NCBI RefSeq assembly: GCF_007992435.1
Contig: NZ_BKAG01000046.1
Location: forward strand, 1 to 61,524
Direction of reading: 5' to 3'
Source of the DNA: Prosthecobacter gellanilyticus
GTDB taxonomy: Bacteria > Verrucomicrobiota > Verrucomicrobiia > Verrucomicrobiales > Verrucomicrobiaceae
DNA length: 61,524 nt
Position numbers and translations under genes: made by a program. The notes under the pieces were generated by a model. The model saw only the letters and a program-made list of their open reading frames with translations. It was not told where the DNA came from and searched no databases. Below, in pieces: positions 43,027 to 51,254 of this stretch; within the stretch, counting starts at the first letter, position 1, and every line of letters begins with the position of its first letter.

Positions 43027-43998
43027 ATGGTATCGACTCGCAAAACTCTGCTCACTCTGGCCGCATCCCTGGGACTGGCCTCCGCCGTTTTGGCTCAATC
43101 TAGCAGCAATGGCATCGCTGCCGTGGTGAACGGACAGGTCGTCACAAAATCTGAGGTGCGTGACGCGGTGAACGCGCAGGAGCAGATGCTGCGGTTTCAG
43201 CACCAGAATGACCCGACCGTGCTTCAGCGTGAGCTGGCGAATCTGCACGCGACGGCGCTGGACAGCCTGATCGACCGCGAGCTGGTGCTGGCGGAGTTCA
43301 AGCGCATGGGTGCCCAGATCAAGGCGCAGTGGGTGGACGATGATGTGAACGGAATCATCCGCGAGAGCTTCAAGGGCGACCGCGACGCCTTTGTGAAGGA
43401 ACTGGCGAAGAACGGCATGACGCTGAAAAAGTTCCGCGAGATGCGCGAGAAGATGATGATCGTCTCCGCGATGCGCGGCAAGCAGGCCAGCAATGACACG
43501 CCAGCCACGCCGAAGGAGATCGAGGAGTATTACAAGAAGCACATCGATAGCTGGCGCTCCGGCGGCATGGTGAAGCTCAGCCGCATGGTCATCCAGAAGT
43601 ACAGCGGCGAGGCCGGCACAAGTCCGGAAGGCCAGCGGAAGATCGCCGAGGAGCTGCGCCGCAAAGTGCTGTCGGGGGCGGATTTTGCCAAGACGGCCCG
43701 AGGCTATTCCCCAGACTGCCTTTATGAAGATGACTGGGTAGCCCGCGACCAAATGAAGCCCTCCATCGCCAACGCTGCGTTCAGTCTGAAGCAGGGCGAG
43801 GTGAGCGACATCATCGACGAAGAAGGCTTTTACATCATCATCGCCTGCGAGGCAGTGAAATATGGCGCTGCGAAGTCCCTGGAAGACGTGCGTCCGGAGA
43901 TCGAACGGGCGATTCATTCCGAGAAGAACAAGGGCACGCTGGACAAGTGGATGGACGGCCTGCGCAAGCGCTCCGTGATCAAGAAGTTCGGCTGGTAA
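43027..43998 (+). CDS. PpiC/SurA-type peptidyl-prolyl isomerase
   Basis: A 323-residue periplasmic chaperone-isomerase. Start at ATG 43027 gives the signal peptide MVSTRKTLLTLAASLGLASA. A SurA-like N-terminal domain follows: IAAVVNGQVVTKSEVRDAVN, with LIDRELVLAEFKRMG. The parvulin-type PPIase domain lies at about residues 180-290 (VKLSRMVIQKYSGEAG, then FAKTARGYSPDC and FSLKQGEVSDIIDEEGFYII). Known role of SurA: assists folding of outer-membrane beta-barrel proteins. The adjacent cutA gene follows with a 22-bp gap. Length and layout fit the single-PPIase members of this family. Confidence 0.92.
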   Translation: MVSTRKTLLTLAASLGLASAVLAQSSSNGIAAVVNGQVVTKSEVRDAVNAQEQMLRFQHQNDPTVLQRELANLHATALDSLIDRELVLAEFKRMGAQIKAQWVDDDVNGIIRESFKGDRDAFVKELAKNGMTLKKFREMREKMMIVSAMRGKQASNDTPATPKEIEEYYKKHIDSWRSGGMVKLSRMVIQKYSGEAGTSPEGQRKIAEELRRKVLSGADFAKTARGYSPDCLYEDDWVARDQMKPSIANAAFSLKQGEVSDIIDEEGFYIIIACEAVKYGAAKSLEDVRPEIERAIHSEKNKGTLDKWMDGLRKRSVIKKFGW

Positions 43999-44020
43999 GC
44001 CACATTCTGAAAGGCAGGTC

Positions 44021-44365
44021 ATGTCTGACGTGCGCTTGGTTCTCTGCACCTTTCCTGATGTGGAAAAGGCGCGGGAGATCGGCGCGAAGCTGGTCGAGGA
44101 GAGGCTCGCCGCCTGTGTGAATCTGCTGCCCGGCGTGGAGTCCATCTACCGCTGGCAGGGCGTGGTGGAGAGCAGCGCGGAGGTGCTGGCGATTTTCAAA
44201 ACGACGGCCGATGGCTGGGCGGCTTTTGAAGCGAGGCTGAAGGAACTGCATCCCTATGAGGTGCCGGAGATCATCGCGGTGGAACCTGATCAGGTCACCG
44301 CAGCTTATGCGAAGTGGGTGGGGGAGTCGGTAGGAGCTGCGCGGATGTCGGAGGCAGGTGAATGA
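44021..44365 (+). CDS. cutA: divalent-cation tolerance protein CutA
   Basis: A 114-residue trimeric protein of the CutA family. Key motifs: LVLCTFPDVEKAREIGAKLV (N-terminal strand-helix), RLAACVNLLPGVESIYRWQG, and the C-terminal LKELHPYEVPEIIAV, which is the family signature. In E. coli CutA relates to copper tolerance, although its molecular role is unsettled. The gene begins 22 bp after the PpiC gene on the same strand, so they may share a transcript. Confidence 0.95.
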   Translation: MSDVRLVLCTFPDVEKAREIGAKLVEERLAACVNLLPGVESIYRWQGVVESSAEVLAIFKTTADGWAAFEARLKELHPYEVPEIIAVEPDQVTAAYAKWVGESVGAARMSEAGE

Positions 44366-44429
44366 AGTGATGGGGGATCTCCACTGGCTGAGTCAGCGGT
44401 TTGACGCCGTGGAAAATCACGACACTTGT

Positions 44430-44458
44430 TTGACCATGCCGGGCTGGGACAGTAGAGA
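44430..44458 (+). promoter_or_regulatory. candidate sigma-70 promoter
   Basis: TTGACC (44430-44435), a 17-nt spacer, then TAGAGA (44453-44458) in the 128-bp gap before the next gene. The -35 matches 5/6; the -10 matches 3/6. Candidate only. Confidence 0.38.
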
Positions 44459-44493
44459 CTCGACCTGTCGGATCTGCCGTCACGTGTTTTGCC

Positions 44494-44832
44494 ATGAAGC
44501 CTGAACCACCCAGCAGCACAGACAAGGCTGTGGAGCGTGATATCGCCTCCCACATCTTCAGCACTTCAGCGATGATGATGGGCCTGTGCCTGACGGTGAT
44601 CAGCCTGATGGATGTCCGCAGCGGCACCAACCGCCTCGCCACGGTGGTGGACGATATCATCGCGCTGGATGCGCTGTTTTTTCTGGTCTCATGCTTCCTG
44701 AGTTATGGGGCGCTGCGCTCCCGGAGAGTGAGGCGAATGCACCATGTGGAGGCTTTCGCCGATGGGGTTTTCCTCATTGGCATGGCGGGCATGGGGGTGG
44801 CCTGTGTGCTGTTTGTCTGGACCATTTTCTGA
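44494..44832 (+). CDS. small membrane protein, unknown function
   Basis: A 112-residue protein with about three transmembrane segments: HIFSTSAMMMGLCLTVISLM, IIALDALFFLVSCFLSYGAL, and GVFLIGMAGMGVACVLFVWT. It sits directly before the AcvB-like and MprF-like genes with a 20-bp gap, and probably belongs to the same transcript. I recognise no family. A possible link to phospholipid aminoacylation is only inference from the context. Confidence 0.7.
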   Translation: MKPEPPSSTDKAVERDIASHIFSTSAMMMGLCLTVISLMDVRSGTNRLATVVDDIIALDALFFLVSCFLSYGALRSRRVRRMHHVEAFADGVFLIGMAGMGVACVLFVWTIF

Positions 44833-44852
44833 GCCAGGGATCTGCTTTTTCC

Positions 44853-45680
44853 ATGACCACGTCTTCCACTACTCCACGCAAGTCCCGCTGGAGACGCCGC
44901 GTGCTGTGGGGGTTGGCCTTCATCGTGGCGGCCTGCGCGATCAAGTTCCTGCTGCACCTGCTGCTGCCGCGAAATTTCAATGCGGGTGGCGAGGTGGTGA
45001 CGCTGCCACTGCAAGGCGGTCCGCAGAACATGCCCTTTTACTGCCAGACGGAAACGCCGAAGGGCCTGGTCATTCTGGGCACCGGTGATGGCGGCTGGTC
45101 CTACTGGGAGGAGAATGTGGCGCAGCATCTGGCCAAAGATGGTTATGCCGTGGGTGGCTGGGACTGCCGCAAATTTGCGGACTCCCGGAAGTATGATCAT
45201 GCGCAGCTCTGCGCGGGGTATAAGGCGGCTGTGGATGCGGTCCGCCAGCGCAGCGGGGCAGGGGAGGATGTGCCTGTGTGGTACGGTGGCTGGTCGACCG
45301 GTGCGGAGCAGTCTCTGGCTGCTGCGACGGCCGATGACAGGCCAGCCCATCTGGCGGGGCTCCTGCTGGCCGCTCCCGGGGAGCGCGGGCGCTATGGCAT
45401 CACCACGGCGGATCTTCTGGGCAAGCTGCCGACCGGGCCGGGGAGTTTCGCGCTGGCCGAGCTGGCACCGAAGCTGCGCGGTGTGCCCGTGGCCCAGTTC
45501 GCTGCTGGTCTGGATCCCATGGATGACGTCACCTGGCTAAATGCCTACCGTGGTGGGCCGAAAAGACTCTTTCCTCTGCCCGGTCTGCTGCATGACATGG
45601 GAGGTGCGGGTGCGACTTTCTTATCCGTGCTTGATGAAGCGCTCTCATGGACCCTGAACCCTCTGCCCTCTCTGCCCTGA
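44853..45680 (+). CDS. AcvB/VirJ-like alpha/beta hydrolase
   Basis: A 275-residue protein with an N-terminal membrane anchor (VLWGLAFIVAACAIKFLLHL) and a periplasmic alpha/beta-hydrolase domain of the VirJ/AcvB family: GLVILGTGDGGWSYWEENVA, then GYAVGGWDCRKFADSRKYDH, and the nucleophile elbow GGWSTGAEQS (Ser). The late LPGLLHDMGGAG contains the probable His. The start at ATG 44853 was chosen for the anchor. In Agrobacterium the related AcvB is a lysyl-phosphatidylglycerol hydrolase encoded with lpiA (an mprF homologue). Here the gene overlaps an mprF-like gene by 34 bp, so the same substrate, lysyl-phosphatidylglycerol, is likely. Confidence 0.88.
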   Translation: MTTSSTTPRKSRWRRRVLWGLAFIVAACAIKFLLHLLLPRNFNAGGEVVTLPLQGGPQNMPFYCQTETPKGLVILGTGDGGWSYWEENVAQHLAKDGYAVGGWDCRKFADSRKYDHAQLCAGYKAAVDAVRQRSGAGEDVPVWYGGWSTGAEQSLAAATADDRPAHLAGLLLAAPGERGRYGITTADLLGKLPTGPGSFALAELAPKLRGVPVAQFAAGLDPMDDVTWLNAYRGGPKRLFPLPGLLHDMGGAGATFLSVLDEALSWTLNPLPSLP

Positions 45681-48244
45681 CACCGCTTTCCGAAGCTGCC
45701 GGGCCGCCGCCTCCTCCGAAGTGGCGCGGATGGCTGGCCCGTCTGGGCGGCGTGCTGTGGATCGCGGTGTGCGGCCTGGCTCTCCATGGCCTGCATCGGG
45801 AGTGGTCGGGATTCCACCTCGCGGATCTCAATGCTGCCCTGGCTCAAATCGGTGCGCGACATCTGGCACTGGCGCTGGGCTTCACGGTGGTGAGCTATCT
45901 GTGCAATGCCCTGCTCGGGGTGCTGGCCCAGCGCTGGCTGGGGCATCCGGCGGTCGGCGTCTGGCGGGACCTGCGGAACAATTTCATCGTCAGTGCCTTC
46001 AGCATGAATGCGGGTGGCTCGGTGATCGGCGGCGGCAGCATCCGCCTGCGTTTCGCTGCCGAGCATGGGGTCAGCGCAGCAGAGGTGGGGAAAGCCACGC
46101 TGTTCAGCGGGCTTGCGGGGTGGATGGGACATGTGCTGCTCTGCGGAGTCCTGCTGCTGTCCGCCCCGCCACCGCTCGACTGGCTGCCGGTGGCATCGGC
46201 ACGCGGCGTGGGTGTGGTTCTGCTGGTGCTGGGCCTGCTGCTTCCCTTTGGCGCGCTGCTCTGGCCGCGTGTCTGGCCGCCGCCCTCTCTCGCCTGCCTG
46301 ACGCTGGTGGTTTCCATGCTCGACTGGCTTTTCGCGGGTCTCACTCTGTGGGCCTTGTTTCCTGGCGCTTTTGTGATGAGCGCATGGTCGCTGGTGGCCG
46401 TGGTGGTCCTGGCGCAGGCGGTGGCGGCGCTCACCCATGTGCCCGGCGGCGTGGGGGTGCTGGAGCTGGCCATCACCAAGGCCCTGGGCTCCACCGTGGC
46501 GGCGCCAGTGCTGGCGGGCACGCTGGTGACCTACCGTCTGCTGTATTACCTGCTGCCCTTTGCCGCCGCCATCATCCTGCTGGGCCTGCGTGAGATGAGC
46601 CTGCGCCGTCATGCCCTGGAGAGAGGTGGGCGGCTGGCCCTGCGGGGCTGGAGCATGGTGGCGCCGCGCTTGGCGGTGCTGCTGGTGCTGGGCGGCGGCT
46701 TCCTGCTGCTGCTCTCCGCTAACACACCCATGGAGGAGTCACGGCGCGGTCTGGTGGCGCTGCTGCCTCTGCCGTTTGTGGAGGCGTCCCACTTCTTCTC
46801 CAGCCTTGCCGGAGCGCTGCTGATTGTGCTGGCCCGCGGCCTGCAGCGGCGCATCCAGACGGCGTGGTGGCTGTGTGTGGCCGCCATGGGGGCGGGCATG
46901 GTGTTCTCGCTTTTCAAAGGTTTTGACTGGGAGGAGACGCTGGTGCTGGGCTTCATGCTGGTGTGCCTGCTGTCCTGCCGGGATCATTTTCACCGTCATG
47001 GCGCGCTGTGGACCCAGCGCTTCACGGCTGGCTGGTGGCTGCTGCTGGGAGCTCTGCTGGGGGTGGCCGTGTGGGTGGGCTTTTTCACGGCGCGGCATGT
47101 TCCCTATCAAAATGCCCTGTGGTGGCAGTTTGCGCTGGAGAACGATGCCTCGCGCTTCCTGCGTGCGATGACAGGCGCGGGATGTGTGTTTTTGATCGCA
47201 GGCATCGCCCAGATCCTGCGACCCGCCAGGCCCCGCCAAAAGGCGCCCGTCGACTGGCCCGCCGTGGATCAGGTCGTGCGCACGACTGACCATGCTGACG
47301 CTGCGCTGGCCTGGCTGGGAGACAAGGAGTTCACCCTGGCGGCGGATGGCCGCTGCGGTCTCATGCATGCGGATCAAGGGCGCAGCCGCATCGTCATGGG
47401 AGATGTGCTGGGTGACTCCGAGGCTGCGGACGACCTGCTCTGGCGGTTCATCGAGGAAGCCCAGGACCAGGGCATGCGGCCGGTGTTTTACCAGGTGTCC
47501 GTGGCCGAGATGCCACGCCTTGTGGACATGGGATTCAAGCTTTTCAAGCTGGGTGAGGAGGCGCGTGTCTCCCTCACCTCATTCACGCTGGACGGTGCGG
47601 ATGCCCGGAAACTCCGCCAGGCCCGCAGCCGCTTCCAGCGCCAGAACCTGACTTTCTCCATCTGGGCAGCGGACAAGGTCGCGGAAAAGCTTTCCACCCT
47701 GAAGGCCATCTCGGACACCTGGCTGGCCGAGCATCGCGCGGGAGAAAAGGGCTTCTCCCTCGGTCGTTTCGAGCCTGATTATATGCGCCGCTTCCCCTGC
47801 GCGGTGGTGGGAGATGCCAGCGGCCGGATCATTGCCTTCTCCAATCTCTGGCAGACGGAGAGCAAGGAGGAGCTGTCCATCGACCTCATGCGCCACCTTC
47901 CGGAGGCTCCGAATGGTGTCATGGAGGCTCTGTTTATTGAGATCATGCTCTGGGGGCATGAGCAGGGTTACCGGTGGTTTAATCTCGGGATGGCGCCTCT
48001 TTCCGGGCTCTCCACGCATCCTCTGGCGCCGCTGTGGCACAAGATCGCCGCCGGCATTTTTCATCGCGGCGAATCCTTCTACAATTTTCAGGGCCTGCGC
48101 AGCTTCAAGGACAAGTTCAGCCCTCAGTGGGAACCCCGCTACATCGCGGTGTCCAGCACCTGGAGCCTCCCCACCGCCCTGCTGGATGCCACGGCGCTCA
48201 TCGGTGGCGGCATGCGCAAAACCTTTGGCACCTCCCAATCATGA
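45647..48244 (+). CDS. mprF: MprF/LpiA-like phosphatidylglycerol lysyltransferase-flippase
   Basis: An 865-residue bifunctional membrane protein. The N-terminal half holds about 13 transmembrane helices of the flippase/UPF0104 type, with LRNNFIVSAFSMNAGGSVIG and LTHVPGGVGVLELAITKALG; the latter matches the conserved GG-V-E motif. The C-terminal cytosolic part (about residues 530-860) is the GNAT-like synthase domain, with FVMGDVLGDSEAADDLLW-like segment, FKLFKLGEEARVSLTSF, SFVGRF-like FSLGRFEPDYMRRFPCAVVG, then EQGYRWFNLGMAPLSGLSTH and FHRGESFYNFQGLRSFKDKF. It makes lysyl- or alanyl-phosphatidylglycerol from aminoacyl-tRNA and flips it outward, lowering negative surface charge. Which amino acid is used is not clear from sequence. 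Confidence 0.9.
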   Translation: MDPEPSALSALTPLSEAAGPPPPPKWRGWLARLGGVLWIAVCGLALHGLHREWSGFHLADLNAALAQIGARHLALALGFTVVSYLCNALLGVLAQRWLGHPAVGVWRDLRNNFIVSAFSMNAGGSVIGGGSIRLRFAAEHGVSAAEVGKATLFSGLAGWMGHVLLCGVLLLSAPPPLDWLPVASARGVGVVLLVLGLLLPFGALLWPRVWPPPSLACLTLVVSMLDWLFAGLTLWALFPGAFVMSAWSLVAVVVLAQAVAALTHVPGGVGVLELAITKALGSTVAAPVLAGTLVTYRLLYYLLPFAAAIILLGLREMSLRRHALERGGRLALRGWSMVAPRLAVLLVLGGGFLLLLSANTPMEESRRGLVALLPLPFVEASHFFSSLAGALLIVLARGLQRRIQTAWWLCVAAMGAGMVFSLFKGFDWEETLVLGFMLVCLLSCRDHFHRHGALWTQRFTAGWWLLLGALLGVAVWVGFFTARHVPYQNALWWQFALENDASRFLRAMTGAGCVFLIAGIAQILRPARPRQKAPVDWPAVDQVVRTTDHADAALAWLGDKEFTLAADGRCGLMHADQGRSRIVMGDVLGDSEAADDLLWRFIEEAQDQGMRPVFYQVSVAEMPRLVDMGFKLFKLGEEARVSLTSFTLDGADARKLRQARSRFQRQNLTFSIWAADKVAEKLSTLKAISDTWLAEHRAGEKGFSLGRFEPDYMRRFPCAVVGDASGRIIAFSNLWQTESKEELSIDLMRHLPEAPNGVMEALFIEIMLWGHEQGYRWFNLGMAPLSGLSTHPLAPLWHKIAAGIFHRGESFYNFQGLRSFKDKFSPQWEPRYIAVSSTWSLPTALLDATALIGGGMRKTFGTSQS

Positions 48245-48948
48245 TCCCAGAAAAGACCTGCGCCATCACGGGCAAGACCCTCCGGGCGGACGAGTGCATG
48301 CCCTGCGCGGCGCTGCGACCCTCGCTGCTTCAGTTCATCCGCAAAAGCCATCCGCAGGTGGGTGACAATGACTGCATCTCCAAAGACCTGCTGCCTGCCT
48401 TGAAGGCCGCTTATGTGGAGGATGCGCTCAGCGCCGAGTTGGGGGAGATCACCGACCTCGAGCGGGACGTGATCCAAAGTTTGCGCGAACAAGAAATGAT
48501 CTCTGCCAGCCCGGCAGCCGATGACGATGATGCCCGGCGGACCTTCGGAGAAGGGCTTTCTGACCGCATCGCCGAGTTTGGCGGGAGCTGGGTCTTCATC
48601 CTGGGCTTCATCGCCTTTTTGCTGCTTTGGGTGCTCTTCAACACGGTGGTGCTGGTGGCCCGGCCGCTGGATCCCTATCCCTTCATTTTCCTGAACCTCA
48701 TCCTCTCCTGCGTGGCGGCCATCCAGGCACCCCTGATCATGATGAGCCAGAACCGTCAGGAAGCCCGGGACCGGCGGCAGGCCGAGCAGGACTACAAGAT
48801 CAATCTCAAAGCGGAGCTGGAGATCCGGCATCTCCATGAAAAGGTGGACCATCTGCTGCATCACCACAGCCAGCGGCTGCTGGAGATCCAGCAGATCCAG
48901 ACGGATCTTTTGCGGCAGATCGTGGCGCAGAAGGAGACGCGGGAGTGA
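48241..48948 (+). CDS. DUF1003 membrane protein
   Basis: A 235-residue protein whose start (ATG 48241) overlaps the mprF-like stop by 4 bp, so it is translationally coupled. The DUF1003 core is clear: DRIAEFGGSWVFILGFIAFL, then FPFIFLNLILS-like PYPFIFLNLILSCVAAIQAP, LIMMSQNRQEARDRRQAEQD and a long charged helix with HEKVDHLL. Two transmembrane helices. The first ~100 residues (with CAITGKTLRADECMPCAALR) form an N-terminal extension with Cys pairs, possibly metal-binding. Family function unknown; here it is linked to membrane lipid modification by gene order only. Confidence 0.85.
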   Translation: MIPEKTCAITGKTLRADECMPCAALRPSLLQFIRKSHPQVGDNDCISKDLLPALKAAYVEDALSAELGEITDLERDVIQSLREQEMISASPAADDDDARRTFGEGLSDRIAEFGGSWVFILGFIAFLLLWVLFNTVVLVARPLDPYPFIFLNLILSCVAAIQAPLIMMSQNRQEARDRRQAEQDYKINLKAELEIRHLHEKVDHLLHHHSQRLLEIQQIQTDLLRQIVAQKETRE

Positions 48949-48953
48949 TGGCT

Positions 48954-48985
48954 GAATGGAGGAATGGAGGAATGGAGGAATGGGG
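48954..48985. repeat. 8-bp tandem repeat GAATGGAG x4
   Basis: Four consecutive 8-mers, three identical GAATGGAG and a fourth with one change (GAATGGGG), right after the DUF1003 stop. The repeat can make GGA-rich RNA but no function is apparent. Confidence 0.85.
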
Positions 48986-49074
48986 CAATCCAGGCGTGGT
49001 GGAGGGCAAGGAAGAGGTAAAATGAATGGTTGGGGGGCCGTATGGGTCTATGTCCGCCCCCCTTTTATCCTTTG

Positions 49075-50349
49075 ATGAGTTTTCGACGTCTCTTCATGCT
49101 TCTCCTGCTGCCTGCGCTTCTGGTGCAGGGGGAGGAGGAGTATGAAATGGCGCCGATCTTTTACTCGAAGACGGAGCCCCGTGATGCGGTTCAGGCGATG
49201 GAGAAGCTGATGCTGGCGGGGAAGGTCAAAATTGACCGCCGGAATGCGTGGACGGCGCTGCGGCAGGTGCTGAAGCATCTGGAGATCCCCATGGAGTCGC
49301 AGGTGATGGTCTTCTCCAAGACGAGCAAGCAGAACGACCGCATCACGCCGCAGACACCGAGGGTGGTGTATTTTTCGGACAATGCCTATGTGGGCTATGC
49401 GCTGGGTGGATCCATCGAGGTTTCGGCGATCGATCCGAAGCTGGGGCCGGTCTTTTATCTGTTGGACACGGAAGTGCCGGAAGAAAAGCCGCTGCGCTTT
49501 GAGCGGGATCAGAGCTGCCTGAACTGTCATGGCGGGCCCTTCACGCCGGAAGTGCCGGGGCTGCTGGTGCGGTCGGTGTTTCCGGGGCCGGAGGGGCATC
49601 CGATCATGAGCCAGGGCAGCACGGTGGTGAACACGACCACGCCGTTTTCAGATCGGTGGGGCGGGTGGTATGTGACGGGCAAGCATGGCGACCTGCTGCA
49701 TCGCGGCAATGTGACGGCCACGGAAAACCCGGACAACACCTGCGACATGCCGATCGAGAAGGGGGCGAACGTGACCGACCTAACCCATTTTTTCGACACA
49801 AGTCCCTATCCCAGGAAGAAGAGTGACATCGTGGCGCTCATGGTGCTGGAGCATCAGACGTCGGTGCAGAATGTGCTGACGAAGGCGAACCAGACGGCGA
49901 TGCGGGCCATGCTGATGCAGACCAGCCTGCAAAAGGAACTGGGCGAGCCCGTGCAGCATGAGCCCGTGGGCACCGCGCGGCGGATCATCGACCACATGGC
50001 CGAGGACGTGGTGGAGGCCTTGCTTTTCAAGGATGAGGCCGCGCTGCCAGAAGGCGGCATCGAGGGCGAGGATGACTTTCAAACGGCCTTCGCCGCGAAG
50101 GCGCTGAGGTCGAAGGAAGGGAGGTCACTGAAGGACTTTCAACTGTTGAACCGGCTGTTCAAGCATCGCTGCAGTTTCATGATTCACTCGCTGACCTTTC
50201 AGCATCTGGAGCCGCATCTGAAGAAGACAGTGCTGGGGATGCTGGGGAACATTTTGGCAGGGAAGGATGCGAGCGGGTTGTATGACTACCTGGGCGAGGT
50301 GGAGCGTGGGAACATCCTGGCGATCTTGCGGGATACGGGGGTGATGTGA
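49075..50349 (+). CDS. exported mono-haem cytochrome c-like protein
   Basis: A 424-residue exported protein with signal peptide MSFRRLFMLLLLPALLVQGE (start 49075; an upstream in-frame ATG lies at 49030). It has one c-type haem motif, CLNCH (Cys148, Cys151, His152), in DQSCLNCHGGPFTPEVPG. Before it comes a conserved-looking VVYFSDNAYVGYALGGSIEV; after it the segment STVVNTTTPFSDRWGGWYVT. The C-terminal half is helical (MRAMLMQTSLQKELGEPVQH). I recognise it as a family frequent in Planctomycetota/Verrucomicrobiota but know no function. It has no oxidase, reductase or cytochrome maturation genes nearby. Confidence 0.82.
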   Translation: MSFRRLFMLLLLPALLVQGEEEYEMAPIFYSKTEPRDAVQAMEKLMLAGKVKIDRRNAWTALRQVLKHLEIPMESQVMVFSKTSKQNDRITPQTPRVVYFSDNAYVGYALGGSIEVSAIDPKLGPVFYLLDTEVPEEKPLRFERDQSCLNCHGGPFTPEVPGLLVRSVFPGPEGHPIMSQGSTVVNTTTPFSDRWGGWYVTGKHGDLLHRGNVTATENPDNTCDMPIEKGANVTDLTHFFDTSPYPRKKSDIVALMVLEHQTSVQNVLTKANQTAMRAMLMQTSLQKELGEPVQHEPVGTARRIIDHMAEDVVEALLFKDEAALPEGGIEGEDDFQTAFAAKALRSKEGRSLKDFQLLNRLFKHRCSFMIHSLTFQHLEPHLKKTVLGMLGNILAGKDASGLYDYLGEVERGNILAILRDTGVM

Positions 50350-50358
50350 GGGAGAACA

Positions 50359-50389
50359 ATTTATGATTTACGATTTATGATTGATGATT
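50359..50389. repeat. AT-rich TTTATGATT repeat, second copy
   Basis: A 31-bp run made of TTTATGATT/TTTACGATT units, just after the cytochrome-like gene. It is a close relative of 42875-42904 and contrasts strongly with GC-rich surroundings. Confidence 0.65.
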
Positions 50390-50439
50390 TGGGGGAGTGA
50401 GGCGTGGTGGCAAAACTACCTCCCCATCCTTCTGATCCT

Positions 50440-50553
50440 ATGAAATACCCCCGAGACCGCGCCATTGCTCGAGTCGTCTACATTGGGCTCGCGCTGGTGG
50501 TTACAATCATCGTTCTTCTGATCTGGCTGATCTACCGATGGATCTTTGCATGA
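50440..50553 (+). CDS. 37-residue single-pass membrane peptide
   Basis: A short reading frame (ATG 50440, stop TGA 50551) encoding a basic N-terminus MKYPRDRAIARVV followed by a hydrophobic helix YIGLALVVTIIVLLIWLIY and RWIFA. This looks like a typical single-pass microprotein. No ribosome-binding site is obvious. It may be real but could also be chance; amino-acid pattern is the only support. Confidence 0.5.
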   Translation: MKYPRDRAIARVVYIGLALVVTIIVLLIWLIYRWIFA

Positions 50554-50582
50554 AGCATCCAGATAGCCGCGCTTTTAGCTAG

Positions 50583-50660
50583 GTGACATGGATGGCGGAG
50601 AAGCTGGGGATGAATAGCACGACCAATGTGAGCCAGCCATTGGGAAGGTTAGACTGGATG
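50583..50660 (+). pseudogene. relic of a REP-associated tyrosine transposase C-terminus
   Basis: In one frame this stretch reads TWMAEKLGMNSTTNVSQ, which resembles the C-terminal helix-turn-helix (WIAERLGMxSxxNVSQ) of REP-associated Y1 transposases of Verrucomicrobia. The frame has a stop directly before it and loses sense soon after; no HUH or catalytic Tyr part remains. Evidence is a short match from memory of the family. Confidence 0.4.
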
Positions 50661-50801
50661 GAGGCTTTGGCAGCGCTACTGGGGGCCATGCTCCAGTGTC
50701 TGGAAGCAACGGATCCCGCGATATGAAGAAGACTGTCAGTTTTTTTGCAGACTGACCCCATTTCAAGTTCAACAGCAACGCCTTCAAGAGATGACTAACT
50801 C

Positions 50802-51254
50802 ATGATGAACTCTCTCAAGACACTCCTTTTTTTCTCTCTTCTTTGCCTCGGTGTCAGCTTATGTGCCCAGACTCCGACGATAGACAGTCAGCTCAGCCAA
50901 TTGTGGAGAAGCCGCAATCATGATCAGGTTCGGACCATTCTGGAGGCCAACCGGGCAGCCGCCGCTCCTGATGTTGGGATTCTCCATTGCTCCAAGGTTT
51001 TCTACCTTTTCGTTCAACCCGACAAGGCGAAAGCAATATCGGCGATGACCCAATTGAAGCAGCTAGCCGATTCCAGTGGAAAGCAGACTTTTGTGGATTT
51101 GGCCGCAAGCGAACTGGCTGAGGTCCAAAGCCTTCCGGATCATGAGTTTGGCGCGTCCACGCAAGAGGCTCTGAACATATTACATAGCGAGTTTAGTGAT
51201 AAGTTTCCGAATATCGAATTCTCGGCATCGCTACGGCGGTTCGTGCAACCTTAG
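50802..51254 (+). CDS. small secreted protein, unknown function
   Basis: A 150-residue exported protein (149 if the second ATG at 50805 is used). Signal peptide MNSLKTLLFFSLLCLGVSLC followed by an AQ cleavage site. The mature part is mostly helical (LRSRN-type: SQLSQLWRSRNHDQVRTILE, then QPDKAKAISAMTQLKQLADS) and resembles a short TPR-like hairpin set. I recognise no family. Codon use is less GC-rich than in neighbouring genes, and it sits among repeats and a transposase relic, so recent arrival is possible. Confidence 0.65.
   Translation: MMNSLKTLLFFSLLCLGVSLCAQTPTIDSQLSQLWRSRNHDQVRTILEANRAAAAPDVGILHCSKVFYLFVQPDKAKAISAMTQLKQLADSSGKQTFVDLAASELAEVQSLPDHEFGASTQEALNILHSEFSDKFPNIEFSASLRRFVQP

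Noticed and set aside
42928..44145. Minus-strand 405-residue frame opposite the PpiC gene
   Set aside because: The plus strand has a signal peptide and a full PPIase; this frame is an antisense artefact of codon bias.
48949..49029. 25-codon frame over the GAATGGAG repeat
   Set aside because: Its sequence is produced by the microsatellite, and it has no ribosome-binding site or conservation clue.
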